In this document: positions 37,819 to 46,564 of the stretch, in pieces
Layout of the letters: every line of letters begins with the position of its first letter
Numbering within the stretch: the first letter of the stretch is position 1
Program-made: the position numbers and the translations under genes
The notes under the pieces: model-generated
Databases searched by the model: none
Seen by the model: only the letters and a program-made list of their open reading frames with translations
What the model was told of the DNA's origin: nothing
DNA from: Nocardioides palaemonis
GTDB taxonomy: Bacteria > Actinomycetota > Actinomycetes > Propionibacteriales > Nocardioidaceae
DNA length: 64,000 bases
Assembly: GCF_018275325.1 (NCBI RefSeq)
Contig: NZ_JAGVQR010000004.1
Span: 992,001-1,056,000 of the forward strand
Reading direction: 5' to 3'

Positions 37819-38856
37819 TCAGCGCACGACCGAGCCGGTGATGGTGCGGCTCGCGCCGAGGAAGAAGATGCCGGGCAGCGTCTCGAAGCCGGCGCTGGGG
37901 TTGTCGGTGAGCCGCGAGTCGCGGATCGTCAGCGTCCCGGTGCGGTCGTTGGAGACGAAGAAGATCGCGCCGCCGCCCTCGCGGGCCCGGTTGCCGGTGA
38001 GCGTGGAGCGGTCGAGGGCCAGGTGGATGTCGTTGCCGTCGAGGTAGATCGCGCCCCCCGACCCGCCGCCGGGCGTGCCCGGTCGCGCCGGGTTGGCGCC
38101 GCGGCCGACGGCCCGGTTGTCGCTGAAGGTGGAGGAGGTGATCCGCCACGAGACGCCGATCGAGCTGAGCGCCGAGCCGTTGCTGCAGCGCCCGCCGGTG
38201 AACGTCGAGCCGCGCACCACCACCGGCCGGTCGCGGTGCTGGTCGAGCACCCGGACCGCGCCGCCGCCCACGTCGGGCCCGGTGCGCGCGCACCGGTTGC
38301 CCTCGAAGACCGAGTCGAGGATCCGCAGGCGGCCGCCGCGGGCGTAGAGCGCGCCGCCGCCCTCGTCCGCCCGGCTCGCGTCACCGTCGACGAACCGCAT
38401 CCGCTTCACGACCAGCCGCGGCGTGGCCTGGTCGTCGCAGTGCGTGGTCGTCCAGACCTGGCGGCGGTCGCAGGTGTCCTGGTAGAGGATCCGCCGCCTG
38501 CCCTGCCCGCTGAGGGTGACCAGGCCGCCGCCGTCGAGCACCACCTCGGACGAGGTGTTGACGACCTTCGCGGTGCGGCGCATCACGATGGTGACCGGGT
38601 CGGGCCCGCAGTCGAACGAGATCCGGCCGCCGCGGGCGACCGCACGCACGACCGCGCGCGACGTGCAGGACGCCCGGGTGCCGGTGCCGACGACCGAGGT
38701 GGCGGCCGGGCGCAGGGGTCTCGTGACAGGCGCCAGGGCGCCTTCCTCGACCAGCGGGTGCGCCGGGGCGCCTTCCTCGACCACCGACTGCGCCGGAGCA
38801 GCCGACGCCGCCACCGCGACGACGAGCGCCAGGGCGACGGCGCCGGCGCGCCTCAC
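37819..38856 (-). CDS. Secreted right-handed beta-helix protein
   Basis: Exported protein of 345 residues. The N-terminus is a signal peptide (VRRAGAVALALVVAVAASAAPA). The body has parallel beta-helix repeats with asparagine and glycine ladders (SVFEGNRC, STFTGGRC, STFSDNRAVG, STLTGNRARE, SRLTDNPSAG), similar to polymorphic outer membrane or pectate-lyase-like proteins. Several cysteines may be paired. Right after the signal peptide comes SVVEEGAPAHPLVEEGALAPVTRP, encoded by a chromosomal repeat element. The GTG at 38856 overlaps the stop of the glutathione peroxidase gene, so the two are coupled. Enzymatic activity is unproved. Confidence 0.82.
   Translation of the reverse strand: MRRAGAVALALVVAVAASAAPAQSVVEEGAPAHPLVEEGALAPVTRPLRPAATSVVGTGTRASCTSRAVVRAVARGGRISFDCGPDPVTIVMRRTAKVVNTSSEVVLDGGGLVTLSGQGRRRILYQDTCDRRQVWTTTHCDDQATPRLVVKRMRFVDGDASRADEGGGALYARGGRLRILDSVFEGNRCARTGPDVGGGAVRVLDQHRDRPVVVRGSTFTGGRCSNGSALSSIGVSWRITSSTFSDNRAVGRGANPARPGTPGGGSGGAIYLDGNDIHLALDRSTLTGNRAREGGGAIFFVSNDRTGTLTIRDSRLTDNPSAGFETLPGIFFLGASRTITGSVVR
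38717..38785 (-). repeat. GGTCTCGTGACAGG / CCTTCCTCGACCA repeat inside the beta-helix gene
   Basis: GGTCTCGTGACAGG is followed by two units of about 30 bases containing GCGCCTTCCTCGACCA (38738 and 38768). This is the same architecture and period as the intergenic array at 24861-24990. It is translated just after the signal peptide. Confidence 0.75.
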
Positions 38857-39329
38857 AGTGCCTTCTCGATGTCCTTCGAGAGCTTCTCCGGCTCGGTGGT
38901 CGGGGCGTACCGGTCGATCACCTGGCCGTCGCGGCCGACGAGGAACTTGGTGAAGTTCCACTTGATCTTGCTGCCGAGCAGCCCGCCCTTGGAGTCCTTG
39001 AGCCACTGGAAGAGCGGGTGCGCGCCGTCACCGTTGACCTCGACCTTGGAGAACAGCGGGAAGGTGACGCCGAAGTTGCGCTCGCAGAACTCAGAGATCT
39101 CCGCCTCGTCGCCGGGCTCCTGGTTGCCGAACTGGTCGCAGGGGAAGCCGAGGACGACGAGGCCCTGGTCGGCGTAGGTGTCCTGGAGCTGCTGGAGGCC
39201 CTTGTACTGGCCGGTGAAGCCGCACTGGGACGCGGTGTTGACGACGAGGACGACCTTGCCGTCGTAGGCGGACAGGTCCGTGTCGGTGCCGTCGATCGCC
39301 GTCGCGGAGAAGTCGGAGAGAGTGGTCAT
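38853..39329 (-). CDS. Glutathione peroxidase family protein
   Basis: Thiol peroxidase of 158 residues. The peroxidatic cysteine is C36 in VVNTASQCGFTGQY, with cysteine rather than selenocysteine. The second motif GFPCDQFGNQEPG holds the catalytic glutamine region and KIKWNFTKFLVGRDG holds the Trp/Asn pair. Actinobacterial members probably use thioredoxin or mycothiol-linked donors. It overlaps the secreted beta-helix gene by four bases. Confidence 0.94.
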   Translation of the reverse strand: MTTLSDFSATAIDGTDTDLSAYDGKVVLVVNTASQCGFTGQYKGLQQLQDTYADQGLVVLGFPCDQFGNQEPGDEAEISEFCERNFGVTFPLFSKVEVNGDGAHPLFQWLKDSKGGLLGSKIKWNFTKFLVGRDGQVIDRYAPTTEPEKLSKDIEKAL

Positions 39330-39349
39330 GCCCCGAGTCTGCCAGCAGG

Positions 39350-41029
39350 TCAGTACTGGAACTGCCCGACCAGCGACCGCATCTGCGCCGCCATGCGCGC
39401 CAGCTCGTCGGCCGCCTCGTTGGTGCTGCCGGCAGCCGCCTGGGTGTCCGAGGCGGTGCGGGCCACCCCCGTGACGTTGGCGGCGATGTCGGTCGACCCG
39501 GTCGCGGCCTCGGCGATGTTGCGGCTCATCTCGTTGGTGGTCGCGGTCTGCTCCTCCACCGCGGACGCGATGACGGCCTGGGTGTCGTTGATCCGGCCGA
39601 TGATCTCGGCGATCTCGGCGATGGCGACGACGACGGCCTCGGTGTCGGTCTGGATGGCCTCGATCCGGCGACTGATGTCCTCGGTCGCCTTGCCGGTCTC
39701 CTGGGCCAGCTCCTTGACCTCGTTGGCCACGACGGCGAAGCCCTTGCCGGCCTCGCCGGCCCGGGCCGCCTCGATGGTGGCGTTGAGCGCGAGCAGGTTG
39801 GTCTGCTCGGCGATCGCGTTGATCACCTTGATGACGTTGCCGACCTCGGCCGACGAGTCGCCGAGCTTGGCGACGGTCGCGTTGGTGGACTCGGCGACGA
39901 CGACCGCCTGAGCCGCCACGCCAGCGGCGTTGGAGGCGTTCTGGGAGATCTCGCGGATCGACGCCGACATCTCCTCGGTGCCGGTGGCGACCGTCTGCAC
40001 GTTGCGCGAGACCTGCTCGGCGGCGGCCGAGACCAGGCCGGCCTGCGTCGAGGACTCGGCGGCCGACCCGCTCATCTGCCCCGAGACCGCGGAGAGCTCC
40101 TCGGACGCCGATGCGAGCGAGCGGGCGTTGTCGTCCATCTGGGACATCACCGTGGCCAGCCGGGCCACAGTGGCGTTGAGCGCGTCGCCCATCCGGCCGA
40201 CCTCGTCGGCGGAGTCGACGTCGAGCCGGTGGTCGAGGCGACCACCGGCCACGCCCTCGAGGACGTCGACCGTGCGGCGGAGCCGCCGCACGATGCCCCG
40301 CGTGATCCAGCGCGCCACGCCCGCACCGACCAGCATGCCGAGGAGCACCAGCGCGACGAAGAGGACGTCGGCCTGCTGGCGCGAGCTTGCGATGTCCCGC
40401 TCACGGGTGGCGATGTCGTCGTCGACGACCGTGCGGATCTCGTCCAAGAGCGCGTCGAGCTCGTGGTTGGCCTCGATGACGTCGGCGTCGGACGGCGCCG
40501 GACCGTCACCGTCGGTGGCGTCCGCGACGAACGCGTCGACGTCGTCGTAGTAGGTGGCCGCAGCGGGGGGCAGGTCGGCGAGCGCGTCGGTGATGTCGGC
40601 CGGCAGGTCGAGGCCGTCGATCGTCGCGATGACCTCCTGCGCGCTGGCGATGTCGTCGGCGGCGTCGGTGACGGCAGCCTCGGTGTCGGCGCCCGGGATC
40701 AACGAACGGAAGGCGTCGGCCTTGATCTCGCTGTTGCGGTTGTCGAGGTGGAAGAGCTCACCCGACGCAGTGCGCATGGCGTCGATGACGTGGGTGTCGT
40801 CGGTCAGCCGCTTCATCGTCGAGAAGCCGACGACGCCCACGAGGAAGGACGGGAGCAGGCACGCGACGGTGAGGAGCGCCAGCTTGCGGCCCACGCCGAG
40901 GTCGGCGACGAGCCCGCCGACCCGGCCCCTCGAGCCACGCGGGGGCGTCGGAGGCGTCGTTCCTCGACGGGGTACGGCGCGGGCGGGGGTCCGGTCGGTG
41001 GCCGGCGGAGCGGGCGCGAGGAGGGCCAT
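39350..41029 (-). CDS. Methyl-accepting chemotaxis protein
   Basis: Chemoreceptor of 559 residues with an unusually long proline/arginine-rich cytoplasmic N-terminus before TM1 (LALLTVACLLPSFLVGVVGFSTM). A ~150-residue sensor domain follows, then TM2, a HAMP domain and the signalling domain with the hairpin tip EQTNLLALNATIEAARAGEAGKGFAVVANEVKELAQ split over the conserved region. Its signalling domain is close in protein to the receptors at 41297 and 50353 but differs at many synonymous sites. It ends QFQY. The ATG at 41029 has AAGGA upstream. Confidence 0.93.
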   Translation of the reverse strand: MALLAPAPPATDRTPARAVPRRGTTPPTPPRGSRGRVGGLVADLGVGRKLALLTVACLLPSFLVGVVGFSTMKRLTDDTHVIDAMRTASGELFHLDNRNSEIKADAFRSLIPGADTEAAVTDAADDIASAQEVIATIDGLDLPADITDALADLPPAAATYYDDVDAFVADATDGDGPAPSDADVIEANHELDALLDEIRTVVDDDIATRERDIASSRQQADVLFVALVLLGMLVGAGVARWITRGIVRRLRRTVDVLEGVAGGRLDHRLDVDSADEVGRMGDALNATVARLATVMSQMDDNARSLASASEELSAVSGQMSGSAAESSTQAGLVSAAAEQVSRNVQTVATGTEEMSASIREISQNASNAAGVAAQAVVVAESTNATVAKLGDSSAEVGNVIKVINAIAEQTNLLALNATIEAARAGEAGKGFAVVANEVKELAQETGKATEDISRRIEAIQTDTEAVVVAIAEIAEIIGRINDTQAVIASAVEEQTATTNEMSRNIAEAATGSTDIAANVTGVARTASDTQAAAGSTNEAADELARMAAQMRSLVGQFQY

Positions 41030-41230
41030 GGCGGTCCTTCGGGGGTCGGGGAGCGTGCCGGGTCGGGCATCGTGACCGCCCCGCACGGGGGTCGCGGGGC
41101 AGTCACCCTGGCTTCGGCGCGGGCAGCCTGGTCCTGAGGTGCCGCGCAGGTCGTCGGGACCAACGGGCCCGCACGAGGGGACGGTGGTCCCTGCGCCGCG
41201 TGGCCCGATCAGGGGATCGGGAATGGCCCA

Positions 41231-41257
41231 CGCCCCGGGACCAACGGTCCCGGGGCG
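41231..41257 (-). terminator. Perfect hairpin in the gap between two chemoreceptor genes
   Basis: CGCCCCGGGACC (41231-41242), loop AAC, GGTCCCGGGGCG (41246-41257). It lies about 40 bases past the stop of the receptor at 41297 and about 200 bases before the next receptor start. No U-tract. The rest of this 267-base gap is GC-rich with no gene. Confidence 0.7.
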
Positions 41258-41296
41258 TCCCCTGGAGGTGACCGGGGCCCCCACGGCCCCGGAGCC

Positions 41297-42991
41297 TCAG
41301 AACTGGAACTGGCCGACCAGCGAGCGCATCTCGGCCGCCATCCGGGCCAGCTCGTCGGCCGACTGGCTGGTCGAGTTCGCCGCGGCCTGCGTGTCCGAGG
41401 CACTCCGCGCCACACCCGTCACGTTCGCCGCGATGTCACTCGACCCCGTCGCCGCCTCCGCCACGTTGCGGCTCATCTCGTTCGTCGTCGCGGTCTGCTC
41501 CTCCACCGCCGAGGCGATCGTGGCCTGCGTGTCGTTGATCTGACCGATGATCTCCGCGATCTCCGCGATCGCCGCCACCGCAGCCTCGGTGTCGGCCTGG
41601 ATCGCCTCGATCCGCCGACCGATGTCCTCGGTCGCCTTCCCCGTCTCCTGCGCCAGCTCCTTGACCTCGTTGGCCACCACCGCGAACCCCTTGCCCGCCT
41701 CACCCGCACGAGCCGCCTCGATCGTCGCGTTCAACGCCAACAAGTTCGTCTGCTCCGCGATCGAGTTGATCACCTTGATCACGTTCCCGACCTCCGCCGA
41801 GGAATCACCCAGCTTCGCCACCGTCGCGTTCGTCGACTCCGCCACCACCACCGCCTGCGCAGCCACACCCGCAGCATTCGACGCGTTCTGCGCGATCTCC
41901 CGGATCGACGCCGACATCTCCTCCGTACCCGTCGCGACCGTCTGCACGTTGCGCGACACCTGCTCCGCCGCCGCCGACACCAGACCCGCCTGCGACGACG
42001 ACTCCGACGCCGACCCACTCATCTGACCCGACACCGACGACAGCTCCTCCGACGCCGACGCCAACGACCGCGCATTCGCATCCATCTGCCCCATCGCCGA
42101 CGCCAGCTTCGCCAACGCACCGTTCAGCGCCACACCCATCCGACCGACCTCGTCAGCGGAGTCGATCTCGAGACGGGCGTCGAGACGACCGGAGGCGACC
42201 TCCTCGAGCACCTCGACGGTGCGCTGCAGCGGTCGGGAGACCATCCGACCGAGGGCGACCGCGAGGCCGACCGCGAGCGCAGTGGCGGCGGCCAGCAGGG
42301 CGAGGATCAGGTTGCGAGCGGTGTGGTACCCCGAGCGGGCGTCGTCGATCGTGGCCTGGGCGACGTCGGTCTCGATCTGCACGAGGTCGCCGAGCGCGGC
42401 GCCGGCGGCGTCCTCGGGGGTCGCGAGGTCGTTCTGCAGCGTGGTCGCGACCTCGTCGGCCCGGCCCGCGGCGATCAGCGGGACCAGCGTGTCGTCGCGG
42501 ACCGTACGCCAGTCAGCCAGGGCGGCGTCGAAGGCGTCGCGCGCCTTCTCGCGGCCGGTCATGTCGGTGGCGGTGTAGAGCCCCCACGACTTGTCGAGCG
42601 CGGCGTCCTCCTTCGCGATCGTCGCCTCGAGGTCGCTCACCGACGCGTCGCGTCCGGAGAGCGCGGCGTCGTGGAACGCGTCGGTCATCGCCGTCATGTG
42701 CTGCTCGGTGTCCGTGAGCCAGAGGGTCGCCTGCATGCTGTCGACGTACATCGAGTCGAGGCGGTCCTGGGCCGCGCCGAGGCGCGAGATGGCGAACGCG
42801 CCCACCCCGATCATCAGCAGCACGACGGCCAGGAAGCCGGCCAGCAGCTTGCGGGAGGTCGCCAGGTCCTTGAAGCGTCCCACCGGGCCGCGGCGGGAGG
42901 CAACGAGCGCGTCCGTGCCGGGCGCGCGACGGGTCGTCCGCGGGGAGGCCGCGGCCGATCGGGTGGCGGGCGGGGTCAGGATGGCGGTCAC
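41297..42991 (-). CDS. Methyl-accepting chemotaxis protein
   Basis: Chemoreceptor of 564 residues: a Pro/Arg-rich N-terminal segment, TM1 (KLLAGFLAVVLLMIGVGAFAISRL), a four-helix-bundle sensor, TM2 (LILALLAAATALAVGLAVAL), HAMP and a signalling domain. The C-terminal ~270 residues are nearly identical, in DNA as well as protein, to the receptor at 50353. GGAGGT lies upstream of the ATG. It probably signals to the CheA encoded 10 kb away. Confidence 0.94.
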   Translation of the reverse strand: MTAILTPPATRSAAASPRTTRRAPGTDALVASRRGPVGRFKDLATSRKLLAGFLAVVLLMIGVGAFAISRLGAAQDRLDSMYVDSMQATLWLTDTEQHMTAMTDAFHDAALSGRDASVSDLEATIAKEDAALDKSWGLYTATDMTGREKARDAFDAALADWRTVRDDTLVPLIAAGRADEVATTLQNDLATPEDAAGAALGDLVQIETDVAQATIDDARSGYHTARNLILALLAAATALAVGLAVALGRMVSRPLQRTVEVLEEVASGRLDARLEIDSADEVGRMGVALNGALAKLASAMGQMDANARSLASASEELSSVSGQMSGSASESSSQAGLVSAAAEQVSRNVQTVATGTEEMSASIREIAQNASNAAGVAAQAVVVAESTNATVAKLGDSSAEVGNVIKVINSIAEQTNLLALNATIEAARAGEAGKGFAVVANEVKELAQETGKATEDIGRRIEAIQADTEAAVAAIAEIAEIIGQINDTQATIASAVEEQTATTNEMSRNVAEAATGSSDIAANVTGVARSASDTQAAANSTSQSADELARMAAEMRSLVGQFQF

Positions 42992-43110
42992 GACAGTACC
43001 TCCGGGTGGTCATCTCGGTGTTCCGAGAGTCCTGTCGCGGATTCCGAGGTACGGAGATCGATCCAGGCACTGGAACACTCATGGATGTGGGCTCTCCCCA
43101 CCGAACGGCA

Positions 43111-43126
43111 ATCTCGACGTCGAGAT
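43111..43126. promoter_or_regulatory. 16-base perfect palindrome ATCTCGACGTCGAGAT upstream of a chemoreceptor
   Basis: It lies 120 bases upstream of the receptor start at 42991, in a 245-base intergenic region with no gene. A regulatory site is possible. No regulator can be assigned. Confidence 0.4.
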
Positions 43127-43236
43127 AAGCAGTCGACGAGAGATCGGGACCTTCGTCCCCGTCACACCACCCGGACGGCGGATGCGGACGCCCGACCGGG
43201 CGTGACCGCCCCCCTAGCCCGGCCTCAGGCGTCCCG

Positions 43237-43533
43237 TCAGCCGTCGAGGGCGTCGAGCTCGGCGAGCGCCGACTCCCAGCGCTCGCGCCGCTCGGCGTCG
43301 GTCTGCTCCCACCAGGGGGTGCCGCGCTCGCCGAGCCCGACCTTCGCCACCTGGGTCCGGTGCCGCGTCGCGGCCAGCGCCTCGTCGTCGGCCGCCGAGC
43401 GGACGCCGGAGCGACCCCGGCCGAGGTGGGACGTCAGCCGCGCGAGGGCGTCGTCGGGGATCGCCGGGTCCGTACGGCGCCAGCGCCGCCCGTCGACGAC
43501 CAGCCACTTCTCGTCCTCGGTCGGCTCGTCCAT
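43237..43533 (-). CDS. Conserved hypothetical protein
   Basis: Small soluble protein of 98 residues that I recognise only as a recurrent actinobacterial hypothetical. It begins with WLVVDGRRWRRTDP, followed by charged helices (DDALARLTSHLGRGRSGVRSA) and RGTPWWEQTDAERRERWESALAELD. No membrane segment or catalytic motif is visible. It precedes no obvious operon partner. Confidence 0.75.
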   Translation of the reverse strand: MDEPTEDEKWLVVDGRRWRRTDPAIPDDALARLTSHLGRGRSGVRSAADDEALAATRHRTQVAKVGLGERGTPWWEQTDAERRERWESALAELDALDG

Positions 43534-43575
43534 CCCTCGAGGATGCCAGCCGGTCCCCGTTCAGGCTGGCCCCGT

Positions 43576-43977
43576 TCAGCCCGCGTACTGCGGGTCGGGC
43601 GCCTCTACCCACTGGACGAGCTGGAAGACCACGCCGTTGGGGTCGGTCATCTGGAAGTAGCGCTCGCCCCACGGCTCGGTCTCGAGCGGCGTGACCACCT
43701 CGACCCCCTCCCCCACCAGCCGGTCTTGCTCGGCGTCGACGTCGTCGACGGTCAGCACGACCAGCAGGCCGTCCGCACTGCCCGCGGCCGAGGCCGGCTT
43801 GAAGGACCCCAGACCGGTGCGGAGGTAGATGAGGTGGAAGCCCGCGTGCGGGTGGGCGAGGGAGCAGAAGCCGTCGGCCTCCATCGCCGTGGTGAAGCCG
43901 AGGTGTTCGCGCGCCCAGGCGGCGGACGCCTCGACGTCGGCGACGTTGAGCGAGATGGCGGAATCGGTGACGTGCAT
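43576..43977 (-). CDS. Glyoxalase/bleomycin-resistance (VOC) family protein
   Basis: VOC-fold protein of 133 residues with two beta-alpha-beta-beta-beta halves (ISLNVADVEASAAWAREHLGF and TVDDVDAEQDRLVGEGVEVV ... YFQMTDPNGVVFQLVQW). The usual metal ligands are only partly recognisable, with E/Q near the end. It is divergent from a TetR gene with a strong palindromic operator between them. Function unknown; detoxification is suggested by the arrangement. Confidence 0.88.
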   Translation of the reverse strand: MHVTDSAISLNVADVEASAAWAREHLGFTTAMEADGFCSLAHPHAGFHLIYLRTGLGSFKPASAAGSADGLLVVLTVDDVDAEQDRLVGEGVEVVTPLETEPWGERYFQMTDPNGVVFQLVQWVEAPDPQYAG

Positions 43978-44003
43978 GGGCTCTCTCCTCCGGTCAGTGC
44001 ACC

Positions 44004-44028
44004 GTACGTTGTACGGCGTACAACGTAC
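44004..44028. promoter_or_regulatory. Palindromic operator between VOC and tetR genes
   Basis: GTACGTTGTAC (44004-44014), GGC, GTACAACGTAC (44018-44028): perfect 11-base arms, with half-site repeats GTAC(G/A)(T/A). It lies 18 bases before the tetR ATG and 27 bases from the VOC start, so one bound dimer or two could control both genes. Confidence 0.65.
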
Positions 44029-44045
44029 AACGAACGGGTGGCAGG

Positions 44046-44834
44046 ATGGTTCCCATGGGTGAGAGCACGGGAGCCGGGGAGCCGAGCCGGACGCTGGCGC
44101 TGCTCTGGGGCACCGCCTCCGAACCGCCGCGCAAAGGACCGGCCCGCTCGCTGAGCGTCGAGCGGGTGGTGGACGCGGCGGTCGCGCTCGCCGACGAGCG
44201 GGGGCTGCCCGCGGTGACCGTGCGGGCGGTCGCCGAGCGGGTCGGCGTCGCGCCCATGTCGGTCTACACCTACGTGCCCGGCAAGCCGGAGCTGCTCGAC
44301 CTCATGGTCGACCGCTGCTACGCCGCGATGGAGCGGACGGACCTCGCCGGCCAGCACTGGCGCGACCGGCTCCGCGTGGTCGCGCAGGACAACCGCCTCC
44401 TGCTCACCGCCCACGCCTGGCTCACCGAGGTGGCGGCGCTGAGCCGTCCGCCGCTCGGGCCGGGACTGATGGCGAAGTACGAGCACGAGCTGGCCGCGTT
44501 CGACGGCACCGGCCTGTCGGACGTCGACACCGACGCCGCCCTGGCGTTCCTCCTCGGCTTCGTGCAGCAGCACTGCCGCTCGGCCCACGACGCAGCGCGC
44601 GCCACGACCGACACCGCGATGAGCGACGCCGCGTGGTGGGCGGCCAACCAGCCGGTGCTCGCCCGTGCGCTCGACCCTGCGGCCTACCCCCGTGCGGTCC
44701 GCGTCGGCGGCGCTGCCGGCGAGGCTCAGGGCAGCGCGTGGTCGGCCGAGGGGGCGTGGGAGTTCGGGCTGGAGCGGACGCTCGACGGGCTCGCGGCCCT
44801 CGTCGACGCGACGCCGGCCGCCCAGGTGCGGTAG
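44046..44834 (+). CDS. TetR family regulator with TetR_C domain
   Basis: Regulator of 262 residues with a proline/glycine N-terminal tail. The helix-turn-helix (VERVVDAAVALADERGLPAVTVRAVAERVGVAPMSVYTYVPGKPEL) starts near residue 38, followed by a long C-terminal ligand domain of the tetracycline-repressor type. It is divergent from a VOC gene with a palindrome between. Its last 109 bases overlap the 3' end of the convergent CoA-disulfide reductase gene. Confidence 0.9.
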   Translation: MVPMGESTGAGEPSRTLALLWGTASEPPRKGPARSLSVERVVDAAVALADERGLPAVTVRAVAERVGVAPMSVYTYVPGKPELLDLMVDRCYAAMERTDLAGQHWRDRLRVVAQDNRLLLTAHAWLTEVAALSRPPLGPGLMAKYEHELAAFDGTGLSDVDTDAALAFLLGFVQQHCRSAHDAARATTDTAMSDAAWWAANQPVLARALDPAAYPRAVRVGGAAGEAQGSAWSAEGAWEFGLERTLDGLAALVDATPAAQVR

Positions 44835-46480
44835 CCGCCGTCGAGGTTGCGCGCGCTGCGCCCGTGCTCGGCGAGGACCCGCGTGGCGAGGTAGCCGCGC
44901 AGCCCCACCTCGCAGTGCACGACGAGGTCGCCGGCGGGCAGCTCGTCGAGCCGGTCGCGCAGCTCGTTGACCGGCACGTTGATCGCGCCGGGGATCGGCC
45001 GCGCCTCGTGCTCGGCCGGGTCGCGGACGTCGAGCAGCGTCGCACCGGCGGCCAGCGCGTTGGCGAGCTCGTGCCACTGCACGGTGTCGACCAGGCCCTC
45101 CGCGAGGTTCCGGGCGACCCACCCCGCCATGTTGACCGGGTCCTTGGCCGAGCCGAACTGCGGGGCGTAGGCCAGCTCGAGGTCGGCCAGGTCCCCCGCA
45201 CGCAGGCCGCCGGCCATGGCCGTGGCGATCACGTCGATCCGCTTGTCGACGCCGTCGCGTCCGACCGCCTGGGCGCCGAGGATCTCGTCGGTCCCCGGAT
45301 CGACCAGCAGCTTGAGCGCGATCGGCTGCGCCCCGGGGTAGTAGGCGGCGTGGGATCCGGGGTGGAGGTGGATCACCCGGTGGGGGCGTCCGGTCGTCCG
45401 CAGGCGGCGCTCGTTCCACCCGACGACCGCCGCGTCGAGCCCGAAGGCGCTGACGATGGCGGTGCCACGGACCGGTCGGTCGGCCCCCGGCCGCCCGGAG
45501 ATCACGTCGGCCACCACCCGGCCCTGCCGGTTGGCGGTGTTGGCGAGGGGCACCAGCACCGGGGACCCGTCGAGCGCGTCGCGCTTCTCGACCGCGTCGC
45601 CGATGGCGTAGATGTCGGGGTCGGACGTCCGCAGCTGGTCGTCGACCAGGATGCCGCCGAGCTCGCCGACGGCGAGGCCCGCCTGCCGGGCCAGCACCTG
45701 CTCGGGACGTACGCCGATGGCCGCGACCACGACGCCCGCCTGCACCTCGCGACCGTCCGACAGGTGCACCACCGGCTCACCCACCTCGGTGACCACGCCT
45801 CCGTCGCCCGAGGACCTCGTCCGCAGCGGCCCGGGATCGATGCGGGTCGCCGACGCGCCGAGGACGAGCTCCACCCCGGCCGACCGCATCGCGGCGTGGA
45901 CCGGCTCGATCATCTCGGGGTCGAACGGCGCCATCACCTGCTCCCCCGCCTCGACGAGGGTCACCGCGACGCCGCGCTCGACGAAGTTCTCCGCGAGCTC
46001 GAGCCCGATGAAGCCGCCACCGACGACCAGCGCGGACGAGGCACCGGAGCTCGAGCCGACCAGGTGGTCGAGGTCCTCGACGTCGCGCAGCGTGTGCGCC
46101 ACCTCGATGCCCGGAAGCGGCGGGACGACCGGCCTGGCCCCGGGCGAGAGCACGAGCGCGTCGTAGGCGATCCAGGCCGTCTCGTCGGTCGCGAGGTCGC
46201 GGACCTCCACCCGCTTGCCCTCGCGGTCGATCGAGCGCACCTCGTGGCGGACCCGGACGTCGATCCCGAACCGTGCGGCCAGCGACTGGGGCGTCTGCAG
46301 CAGCAGCGACGAGCGGTGCTCGATCACGCCGCCGAGATGGTAGGGCAGGCCGCAGTTCGCGAACGACACGTGCCCGCTGCGCTCGAGGACGACGATGGTG
46401 ACGTCCTCGTCCAGGCGCCTCAACCGGGTGGCCGCGGACATCCCGCCCGCCACGCCGCCGACGATCACGACAGTGGTCAT
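44726..46480 (-). CDS. CoA-disulfide reductase with C-terminal rhodanese domain
   Basis: FAD/NAD(P)H oxidoreductase of 584 residues that by family reduces CoA disulfides or polysulfides. The N-terminal FAD motif is IVGGVAGGMSAATRLRR, the redox-active cysteine is C43 in SFANCGLPYHLGG, the NAD motif is VVGGGFIGLELAENF and the FAD C-motif is YAIGDAVE. A rhodanese domain follows from about residue 460 with the active loop HCEVGLRG. A ~32-residue tail beyond the last rhodanese helix is encoded inside the opposite-strand tetR gene and looks poorly conserved. The ATG at 46480 is chosen because the FAD motif begins there. Confidence 0.9.
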   Translation of the reverse strand: MTTVVIVGGVAGGMSAATRLRRLDEDVTIVVLERSGHVSFANCGLPYHLGGVIEHRSSLLLQTPQSLAARFGIDVRVRHEVRSIDREGKRVEVRDLATDETAWIAYDALVLSPGARPVVPPLPGIEVAHTLRDVEDLDHLVGSSSGASSALVVGGGFIGLELAENFVERGVAVTLVEAGEQVMAPFDPEMIEPVHAAMRSAGVELVLGASATRIDPGPLRTRSSGDGGVVTEVGEPVVHLSDGREVQAGVVVAAIGVRPEQVLARQAGLAVGELGGILVDDQLRTSDPDIYAIGDAVEKRDALDGSPVLVPLANTANRQGRVVADVISGRPGADRPVRGTAIVSAFGLDAAVVGWNERRLRTTGRPHRVIHLHPGSHAAYYPGAQPIALKLLVDPGTDEILGAQAVGRDGVDKRIDVIATAMAGGLRAGDLADLELAYAPQFGSAKDPVNMAGWVARNLAEGLVDTVQWHELANALAAGATLLDVRDPAEHEARPIPGAINVPVNELRDRLDELPAGDLVVHCEVGLRGYLATRVLAEHGRSARNLDGGYRTWAAGVASTRAASPSSVRSSPNSHAPSADHALP

Positions 46481-46564
46481 ACCCCCCACGGTATTCCTGA
46501 CCGGCCTGCCCGTCACGGCGTTCGCCGTCCGGCCGGTGAGGCGTGGGTCACCCCCGAGGGCGCC

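Noticed and set aside
39222..39230. Selenocysteine at the glutathione peroxidase active site
   Set aside because: The active-site codon is an ordinary cysteine codon.
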